Assembly: GCF_900109565.1 (NCBI RefSeq)
Contig: NZ_FNZZ01000004.1
Location: forward strand, 372,001 to 436,000
Length of the DNA: 64,000 bases
From: Sphingomonas palmae
GTDB taxonomy: Bacteria > Pseudomonadota > Alphaproteobacteria > Sphingomonadales > Sphingomonadaceae
Reading direction: 5' to 3'
The notes below the pieces were generated by a model. It saw nothing but the letters and a program-made list of their open reading frames with translations. It was not told the DNA's origin and searched no databases. The translations under genes were made by a program, and so were the position numbers. The stretch's first letter is position 1. Every line of letters begins with the position of its first letter. Below are positions 57,890-64,000 of the stretch, in pieces.

Positions 57890-59842
57890 TCAGCGCGGTG
57901 CGAGCAGGCGGTCGAGCCCGGAATCGCCCTTGCTGATTTTTTCGAGGCGCGGGTAGCGCAAGCCCCCGTGCCAGTCGAGCGTCACCGTGCGATAGGCGTC
58001 CTGCTGCCGGACGATCAGCTGCACGGGCGTGCCACCGGCCTGACCATTCGCGGTCTGCGCACCGCGGATCGCCTTCTTCAGCGCGTCGGCCGAGTAAGGC
58101 TCGCCGTTGACCGACACGATCGTCGCGCCGACCGTCAAACCCGCGTTGAACGCAGGGGACCCCCAGCTGACGCCGGTGACCGCGCCCTTGCTCTCGCCAT
58201 TGCTGACGATCATGCCACCCGAGTAGGTCAGGTCGGTGATCTTGCGCGATGCTTCCCCGCTCTTGAACGACGGCGTCGGCGTGTCGGCGTAGGTCAGGCG
58301 GTAACCGTTGCGCTCGAATCCCGAGATCGGCGCGCCCGGCGCGTGCTCGGTCAGCCGCTGGCGCAGCAATCCGGCCCAGTCGTACGGCTGGATCTTGTTG
58401 AGCGTCGCCGCCACGTCCTCGAACATGTAGGTCACCTCGCCCCAGTCGCCGTCGCGGATGCCGAAGAAGGCGCGCGCGAAATCGTCGATCGACTTCTTGC
58501 CGCCCGACAACTCACGCAGCCGCGAATCGACCTCCATCCAGACGAGCAGGCCTTCGTTGTAATAATCCTCCGACCGCTGCCAGCTGGTCCAGCCCTTCGG
58601 CCGGCGTGCCGAGATGATCGGGTCGTTGGTGGTGTCGATCAGGTCGCGCCAGTCGCGCGCACGCTGTGCATCGTAGCTGGCCGCAATCGCCGCGAGCTGA
58701 TCGAGCGTGTCCTGCTTGGTGACGAGGCCCGAGCGTGCCTGGAGGATGTAGCCCCAGAATTGCGTCTGCCCCTCATACACCCACAAAGACTGGTCGCGCA
58801 TCGGCATGCGGTAGTCGGGCGTCCACAATTCCGCGCCGCGGCGGAATTTGCCGTCCCACGAGTGGGTGAATTCGTGCGGCAACAGGTTGCGGCGGCCCGG
58901 CCCCTCATCCCACTTGGTGAAATAGCCTGGCGTCACGCCGTTCTCGCTCGAGCGGTGATGCTCGAGCCCGATGCCGCCCAGTTGATCGGTGATCGACAGC
59001 AGGAACTCGTAATGGTCGTAATGCTGCGCGCCGAAGGTCTTCGTCGCCTGGTCGACCAGCCGCTTGTGCGCGTCGATCTGCGCCGGGGTGGCGGCCAGTT
59101 CGGCGGGGTCATCGGCGAAGACGTTCAGGTTGACGCGCGACGACAGTGGGATGACGCGGCCGTACTTGCCCGCGAGCATCGGCGAGTCGACCAGGATCTC
59201 GTAGTTGGTCGGCTCGTACGCGTAGGTCGATCCGGTCACCTGCGCCTTGAGCGCCCCGGCCGCGGTCCAACCGGCTGGGTATTTGACCGTCATCTGCACC
59301 GGGATCTGCCGGGTAAAATAGCCGGCCGGGTAGAGGCTGACCGAGTTCGGCTCCATGCTGACCATCGTCGGCGTCGCGACAATACGGCCCTGATCGTTCT
59401 TCGTCGCGGAAAGGAACTGGAACGACGCGTCCAACTGGGTGACGCCCGCGGGCACGTCGAGGTGGAAGGCGTAGACGTCGACGGTGTCGCGCGTCCACGG
59501 GATCACCTGCCCGTTACCCTTGATAACCAGCCCGGCCAGCTTCTCGATCTCGCCGCGCGGGCTGTGCGCACCCGGCAGCCATTTCGGGAACAGCAGCACC
59601 ATGTGCCCGGCGGCGGGCACGGGGATCGTCTCGGTCACGCGGAAGATGCCGCGCTGCGTGTCGGTCGCGTCGACGTTGACCTGGAGCGTGCCGGGAAAGC
59701 GCACGTCCTTCGCCGCCGGGATCGTGTCGACGATCGGCACGGGCTGCGGCGCGGAATTGCCCGCGGGAACCTGCGCGGCGGCGATCATGGGGGCGAGCGA
59801 CGAGGTGGCGAGCAGCGAGAGGCCGAGGAAAGAACGGATCAT
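57890..59842 (-). CDS. M61 family metallopeptidase with PDZ domain
   Basis: 650 residues. Signal peptide ending IAAA (MIRSFLGLSLLATSSLAPMI), an N-terminal beta domain, then a glycyl-aminopeptidase domain with HEFTH at about 323-327 (zinc site) and a Glu in YEGQTQFW. A C-terminal PDZ domain (about 560-620) includes VSWGSPAFNAGLTVGATIVS. A periplasmic peptidase; natural substrates are unknown. It is the gene before ppa on the same strand. Confidence 0.93.
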   Translation of the reverse strand: MIRSFLGLSLLATSSLAPMIAAAQVPAGNSAPQPVPIVDTIPAAKDVRFPGTLQVNVDATDTQRGIFRVTETIPVPAAGHMVLLFPKWLPGAHSPRGEIEKLAGLVIKGNGQVIPWTRDTVDVYAFHLDVPAGVTQLDASFQFLSATKNDQGRIVATPTMVSMEPNSVSLYPAGYFTRQIPVQMTVKYPAGWTAAGALKAQVTGSTYAYEPTNYEILVDSPMLAGKYGRVIPLSSRVNLNVFADDPAELAATPAQIDAHKRLVDQATKTFGAQHYDHYEFLLSITDQLGGIGLEHHRSSENGVTPGYFTKWDEGPGRRNLLPHEFTHSWDGKFRRGAELWTPDYRMPMRDQSLWVYEGQTQFWGYILQARSGLVTKQDTLDQLAAIAASYDAQRARDWRDLIDTTNDPIISARRPKGWTSWQRSEDYYNEGLLVWMEVDSRLRELSGGKKSIDDFARAFFGIRDGDWGEVTYMFEDVAATLNKIQPYDWAGLLRQRLTEHAPGAPISGFERNGYRLTYADTPTPSFKSGEASRKITDLTYSGGMIVSNGESKGAVTGVSWGSPAFNAGLTVGATIVSVNGEPYSADALKKAIRGAQTANGQAGGTPVQLIVRQQDAYRTVTLDWHGGLRYPRLEKISKGDSGLDRLLAPR

Positions 59843-59912
59843 GCGCGGAGCGGTCCCCTAAGGATGTTCTGGTGTAGGTCAGAAGGACTTACCGGCGCCA
59901 CACCGCCCGCGT

Positions 59913-60587
59913 CTACCCTCCGCCGCCACCGATCGTGTTGATCGTAAAGGCGAGCACGCCGAGGTTGAACACGAACGCCGCCAGGCACTGTCCAAGCGCC
60001 ACGCGCCGCATCCGTCCGCTCGCGATCGTCACGTCGGAGGTCTGGAATGTCATGCCGAGCGTGTAGCTGAAATACAGGAAGTCCCAGTAATCGGGCTCTT
60101 TCGTGTCCGGGAAGTCGAGCCCGCCGGCATCGCCGCGCCCGTCCTGTTCCTCGCTGTAGAACAGGTGCGCGTAGTGAAGCGCGTAGACCATGTTGGAGAA
60201 CAGCCAGGCGAGCACCAGCGTGGCGATGACCAGCGCGATGGCGAGCGCGTCGTTCTTGCCCTTCAGCTCGCCGTTGACCGCGGCGAGGATCACGAAGGTG
60301 GTGCCGGCAGTGATGCCAAGCAGCAGCGCGCGATTGGCATCGTTGGCGCGCGTCGAGCGGCGCATCGCTGCCGCGGTGGTCTCGCCGAACAGCGGCACCA
60401 GCGAGACGAGGAATGCGAGTGCACCGAGATCGAATGCGACCATGACGCCGCGGCCAACACCGATGGCGGGGAGCAAGAGCGCCGCGGCGATGCCGCAGAC
60501 CAGCACGAAGAGCACGAACCGCGGCGGCGCGATGCGTCGTCCCAGCGTCCGCTTGACCCGTCCCCACCAGCTGCCCGCGTGATCCAT
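59913..60587 (-). CDS. DUF1345 membrane protein
   Basis: 224 residues with about six helices. [40 protein letters not shown] and [15 protein letters not shown] are the family core. The family resembles small ion channels in its pore-like loop, but the function is not known. It ends in a Gly run ([10 protein letters not shown]). It is divergent from hisS, with 50 bases between them. Confidence 0.88.
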   Translation of the reverse strand: MDHAGSWWGRVKRTLGRRIAPPRFVLFVLVCGIAAALLLPAIGVGRGVMVAFDLGALAFLVSLVPLFGETTAAAMRRSTRANDANRALLLGITAGTTFVILAAVNGELKGKNDALAIALVIATLVLAWLFSNMVYALHYAHLFYSEEQDGRGDAGGLDFPDTKEPDYWDFLYFSYTLGMTFQTSDVTIASGRMRRVALGQCLAAFVFNLGVLAFTINTIGGGGG

Positions 60588-60637
60588 GTCAGCCCGCTAG
60601 CGCGAGCGCGCGGGCTCGCCTAGATACGCGCGCGCTT

Positions 60638-61846
60638 ATGGCCCGTATTCAGACTCCCAATCGCGTGCGCGGCACGCAGGACATCTTCCGCGACGACGAG
60701 CGCCGCTTCGCGCACGTGCAATCGACCTTCGACCGTGTCCGCCGGCTCTACTGCTTTGAGCGCGTCGAGGTGCCGGTGTTCGAAGACACGCAGGTGTTCG
60801 CGCGCTCGATCGGCGAGACGACCGATGTCGTATCGAAGGAAATGTACACCTTCCCCGATCGCGGCAACGACAGCCTGACGTTGCGCCCCGAATTCACTGC
60901 CGGGATCGCGCGGGCCTATATCACCGGCGGGTGGCAGCAGTACGCGCCGTTGAAGCTGGTCACCAGCGGCGCGGTGTTCCGCTACGAGCGCCCGCAGAAG
61001 GGCCGCTACCGCCAGTTCCACCAGATCGACGCCGAGATCCTGGGCGCGCCGGAGCCGGCGGCCGACGTCGAACTGCTGTGCCTCGCCGACCAGTTGCTCC
61101 ACGAACTCGGCATTGCCGATGGCGTGACGTTGCAGCTGAACACACTCGGTGACGCCGAGACGCGCGACGCGTGGCGCGCCGCGCTGGTGGCGCATTTCGA
61201 GGCGCACCGCGCCGAATTATCGGAGGACAGCCTCGCGCGGCTCGACAAGAACCCGCTGCGTATCCTCGATTCCAAGGACCCGCGCGATCGTCCGGTCGCC
61301 GACAGCGCGCCCGACATCGACGCTTATCTGACGGCGGAGGCGCGCGCCTTCTTCGACGCGGTCACCGCCGGGCTCGACGCCGCCGGGGTCAAGTGGACGC
61401 GCAACGCGCGGCTGGTGCGCGGACTCGATTATTATCGCCACACCGCGTTCGAGTTCGTCACCGACCGGCTCGGCGCGCAGGGCACCGTGCTCGCGGGCGG
61501 ACGCTACGACGGGCTGGTCGAGAGCCTGGGTGGGCCGGCGACCGCGGGTGTCGGCTGGGCGGCGGGGATCGAGCGGCTGGCGATGCTGCTGGAGGAGCCG
61601 GTGGTCAGCGGCCCTGACGTGGTGGTGGTGATCGAGGATGACGCCGCGCAGGCAGAAGCCACGGCAGCGCTCGCCAAGTTGCGCCGCGCCGGTGTCTCGG
61701 CCGAACTCGTCGCCACCGGCTCGCCGCGCAAGCGCTACGACAAGGCGTTGAAGCTCGATCCGGCGGAGACGGTGACGTTCCATGCCGACGGCCACGCGTT
61801 TCGCGTGCTGCGCGGGACGGGTCGCGCGCAGGCGGTAATCGGTTGA
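60638..61846 (+). CDS. hisS: Histidine-tRNA ligase
   Basis: 402 residues. Class II synthetase: motif 2 [20 protein letters not shown], histidine loop [12 protein letters not shown] (slightly varied from R-G-L-D-Y-Y) and motif 3 [14 protein letters not shown]. Length is slightly short of E. coli HisS. The ATG at 60638 is clear. It forms a run with prfA and prmC. Confidence 0.97.
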   Translation: MARIQTPNRVRGTQDIFRDDERRFAHVQSTFDRVRRLYCFERVEVPVFEDTQVFARSIGETTDVVSKEMYTFPDRGNDSLTLRPEFTAGIARAYITGGWQQYAPLKLVTSGAVFRYERPQKGRYRQFHQIDAEILGAPEPAADVELLCLADQLLHELGIADGVTLQLNTLGDAETRDAWRAALVAHFEAHRAELSEDSLARLDKNPLRILDSKDPRDRPVADSAPDIDAYLTAEARAFFDAVTAGLDAAGVKWTRNARLVRGLDYYRHTAFEFVTDRLGAQGTVLAGGRYDGLVESLGGPATAGVGWAAGIERLAMLLEEPVVSGPDVVVVIEDDAAQAEATAALAKLRRAGVSAELVATGSPRKRYDKALKLDPAETVTFHADGHAFRVLRGTGRAQAVIG

Positions 61847-61859
61847 GCGGCGCGCACGC

Positions 61860-62936
61860 ATGACGACTATCTCCCCCGACCGCATCCGCCAGATCGAGGC
61901 GCGGCGCGACGAGCTGTCCGCGCTGATGGCAACGGGCAATCTCGACGGCGACCGCTTCGTCTCAGTGTCGAAGGAATACGCCGAACTCGAGCCGGTCGCG
62001 CAGGCGGCGGGCGAGGTGCGGCGGTTGCGCGCCGAGGCGGAGAGCCTGCAATACATGACCGACGACGCCGACGCCGAGCTGCGCGCGATGGCGGAGGAAG
62101 AGTTGCGCGACAACAAGGCGGCGCTCGCCGACGCCGATCGGCGGCTGGCGCTGGCGCTGCTGCCGCGCGATGCCGCCGATCAGCGTTCGGCGATGCTCGA
62201 GGTGCGCGCCGGAACCGGCGGCGACGAGGCGGCGCTGTTCGCGGGCGACCTGTTTCGCATGTACCAGCGTTTCGCCGAGGAGCAGGGCTGGCGCGTCGAG
62301 CTGATCTCCGCCTCGGACAGCGACGCGGGCGGGTTCAAGGAAGTGGTCGCCTCGATCACCGGATCGGGCGTGTTTGCGAAATTGAAGTTCGAAAGCGGCG
62401 TCCACCGCGTCCAGCGCGTGCCGGTGACCGAGAGCGGCGGGCGCATCCACACCTCGGCAGCGACCGTCGCGGTGCTGCCCGAGGCCGAAGAGGTCGACGT
62501 GCAGATCGACGAGGCCAAGGACCTGCGCATCGACGTCTATCGCTCGTCAGGGCCGGGCGGTCAGTCGGTCAATACGACCGATTCGGCCGTGCGCATCACT
62601 CACCTGCCGACCGGGCTGGTCGTCATCCAGCAGGACGAGAAATCGCAGCACAAGAACAAGGCGAAGGCGCTCAAGGTGCTGCGCACGCGGCTGTACGAGG
62701 CCGAGCGCGAGCGGCTGGCGGCCGAGCGATCGGGCACCCGCCGTGCGATGGTCGGCTCGGGCGACCGGTCGGAGCGCATCCGCACCTACAATTTCCCGCA
62801 GGGCCGCGTCACCGACCACCGCATCAACCTGACGCTCCACCGTTTGCCGGAAATCCTCCAGGGCGAGCTGGGCGAACTGGTCGGCGCGCTGATCGCGGAG
62901 GACGAGGCGGAACGGTTGGCGACGCTGGATGCATAG
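61860..62936 (+). CDS. prfA: Peptide chain release factor 1
   Basis: 358 residues. The GGQ motif [15 protein letters not shown] (about 230-244) releases the peptide, and the RF1-type tripeptide PVT in [10 protein letters not shown] (about 188) reads UAA and UAG. The segment [19 protein letters not shown] is also conserved. It lies 13 bases after hisS. Confidence 0.97.
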   Translation: MTTISPDRIRQIEARRDELSALMATGNLDGDRFVSVSKEYAELEPVAQAAGEVRRLRAEAESLQYMTDDADAELRAMAEEELRDNKAALADADRRLALALLPRDAADQRSAMLEVRAGTGGDEAALFAGDLFRMYQRFAEEQGWRVELISASDSDAGGFKEVVASITGSGVFAKLKFESGVHRVQRVPVTESGGRIHTSAATVAVLPEAEEVDVQIDEAKDLRIDVYRSSGPGGQSVNTTDSAVRITHLPTGLVVIQQDEKSQHKNKAKALKVLRTRLYEAERERLAAERSGTRRAMVGSGDRSERIRTYNFPQGRVTDHRINLTLHRLPEILQGELGELVGALIAEDEAERLATLDA

Positions 62937-62941
62937 GTCGG

Positions 62942-63022
62942 CCTGCTGCGTGCCGCAGCAGGACACGACCAAGCACGGCCGGCAGGAGCCCCGCTCCTGT
63001 CCGACGACGCGGCTTCGCCGCG
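62942..63022. repeat. Three hairpins between prfA and prmC
   Basis: CCTGCTGC/GCAGCAGG (62942-62962), GGCAGGAGC/GCTCCTGTC (62981-63001, one G-U) and CGCGGC/GCCGCG (63008-63022) follow one another. They may end part of the prfA transcript and lower prmC expression. Confidence 0.45.
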
Positions 63023-63043
63023 GCGCTACCCGATAGAGCCTAC

Positions 63044-63868
63044 ATGCCACCCAGGAATCCCCGTGCCGCGCTCGCCGCCGCCGCGCAGCGCTTCACCTTC
63101 TCTGCCACCCCGCGGCTCGACGCCGAGCTGCTGCTAGCGCACGCGCTCGGCATCACGCGCGAGCGACTGCTCCTTACCTTGGGCGACTGGCAGGTCCCCG
63201 ACACCTTTAATGCGCTGGTCGAGCGCCGCGCAGCCCAAGAACCGATCGCCTATCTGACCGGCACGCGGGCCTTCTGGACGATCGACCTGCACGTCGCCCC
63301 CGGCGTGCTCGTCCCGCGCGCCGACAGCGAGACGCTGATCGAGGCGGCGGTGGCGCATTTCGAGGGCACGGCGGGGCCGCGTCGCGTGCTCGACCTCGGC
63401 ACCGGATCGGGCGCGCTGTTGCTCGCCGCGCTCGCCCAATGGCCGCACGCGAGCGGTGTGGGGATCGATGCCTCGCCCGCCGCGCTCGGCATCGCGCGCG
63501 ACAATGCCGAACGGCTCGGGATGGCGGCGCGCGCGGAGATGATGGCGGGCGATTGGACGGGAACGGGCGAGGCGTTCGACCTGGTGCTGTGCAATCCACC
63601 CTATATCGAGGTCGACGCGGCACTTCCGGCCGAGGTACGCGAGTGGGAACCGGCGTCGGCGCTGTTCGCCGGTGCCGACGGGCTGGATGACTACCGCCGC
63701 CTCGCACCGCTGCTGCCGGCGCAGATTGCGGCGGGCGGCGTCGCATGCGTCGAGATCGGGTCGACGCAGGGGGCCGCGGTGACCGCGCTGTTCGAGGCAA
63801 TTGGTTTGCGCGTGACGGTACGCCGCGACCTGGCGGGGCTCGACCGTTGCCTCGTTGTCACGCCTTGA
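63044..63868 (+). CDS. prmC: Release factor glutamine methyltransferase
   Basis: 274 residues. It methylates the Gln of the GGQ motif in RF1 and RF2. SAM motif VLDLGTGSGALLLA (about 112-125), catalytic CNPPYIEVD (about 184-192) and the N-terminal helical part with GTRAFWTIDLHVAPGVLVPR are diagnostic. It follows its substrate gene prfA. Confidence 0.96.
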   Translation: MPPRNPRAALAAAAQRFTFSATPRLDAELLLAHALGITRERLLLTLGDWQVPDTFNALVERRAAQEPIAYLTGTRAFWTIDLHVAPGVLVPRADSETLIEAAVAHFEGTAGPRRVLDLGTGSGALLLAALAQWPHASGVGIDASPAALGIARDNAERLGMAARAEMMAGDWTGTGEAFDLVLCNPPYIEVDAALPAEVREWEPASALFAGADGLDDYRRLAPLLPAQIAAGGVACVEIGSTQGAAVTALFEAIGLRVTVRRDLAGLDRCLVVTP

Positions 63869-64000
63869 AGACGAACGGCCCAGTCCACATATTTCTCTTT
63901 CAGAACGAGCGGCGGTTCGCTAGAGCGCTCACAGGGGCCCGCACGGACAGCGCTGTTTACCGCGTCGTTGTTATGGGGCGTTGTGCCCTCCCTTCGTCAT
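63869..64000. other. Right edge, no gene seen
   Basis: 132 bases after prmC without an open frame I can support. It probably holds the promoter of a gene beyond the window; nothing in it identifies that gene. Confidence 0.5.

Noticed and set aside
57854..59941. 695-codon open frame antisense to the M61 peptidase
   Set aside because: The opposite strand encodes a complete M61 enzyme with signal peptide and HEFTH; no protein family is visible in the antisense frame.

Overview
The window is GC-rich (roughly two thirds G+C by eye) and densely coded on both strands, with many ATGA or GTGA gene overlaps. It looks like chromosomal DNA of a sphingomonad-type alphaproteobacterium. The gene content supports this: CarD, FdxA, a SUV3-like helicase followed by an S4 protein, RNase D-LptC-LptA, a TorF-type porin, a Tat-exported ferritin-like pair, MipA, a DUF3892 gene and a near-consensus CtrA box. 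Species identity cannot be fixed from the sequence alone. No insertion sequence, integrase, prophage or CRISPR array was seen.

Layout. 0-5.2 kb: secreted peroxiredoxin, HisN-type phosphatase, polysaccharide deacetylase, a lipoprotein and an AsmA-family protein. 5.3-6.0 kb: rpmI-rplT with a clear terminator. 6.1-11 kb: a small Gly/Ala-rich protein, a fatty acid hydroxylase-type enzyme overlapping a DUF2141 gene, a MipA porin, and two tandem Tat-exported ferritin-like proteins. 11.1-13.1 kb: TPP riboswitch and thiC. 13.1-14.05 kb: a DUF3892 gene, a gene-poor stretch with several strong hairpins, and tRNA-Gly(GCC). 14.2-18.9 kb: an OmpR/EnvZ-type two-component pair, a SulP transporter and a TorF-like porin. 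19-20.8 kb: a coupled thioredoxin-TPR / Lon-N / Trm112-like operon. 20.8-26.1 kb: msrA, aspartate aminotransferase, a pabB-pabC fusion, a metallo-beta-lactamase-fold hydrolase and a MAPEG protein. 26.3-29.4 kb: rpmF-plsX-fabH-ihfA-merR, a classic lipid and ribosome cluster. 29.4-30.5 kb: a lower-GC stretch with a PhyH-like gene and a small membrane protein.

30.7-33.8 kb: etfBA and sucC. 34-37.3 kb: a DinG/XPD-type helicase and a SixA-type phosphatase. 37.3-39.6 kb: three tandem secreted GIN-domain (DUF2807) proteins sharing a C-x11-C terminus. 39.7-43.8 kb: carD, fdxA, an S4-domain protein and a SUV3-like helicase. 44-48.3 kb: M23 peptidase, lptA-lptC-rnd and an isoaspartyl peptidase. 48.4-50.8 kb: two tandem acyltransferase-3 membrane proteins. 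50.9-53.7 kb: ispG, a VOC protein, and a MerR regulator divergent from a glutaredoxin-MauE fusion, with an almost textbook MerR operator between them. 53.7-57.2 kb: a second SulP transporter behind a three-hairpin leader, then EamA-GNAT-SMR. 57.3-63.9 kb: ppa, an M61 peptidase, a DUF1345 protein, hisS, prfA and prmC.

Most genes are housekeeping. The parts most worth a second look are the MerR/glutaredoxin-MauE switch, the SulP leader, the hairpin-rich non-coding stretch near tRNA-Gly, the GIN-domain triplet and the paired ferritin-like proteins.
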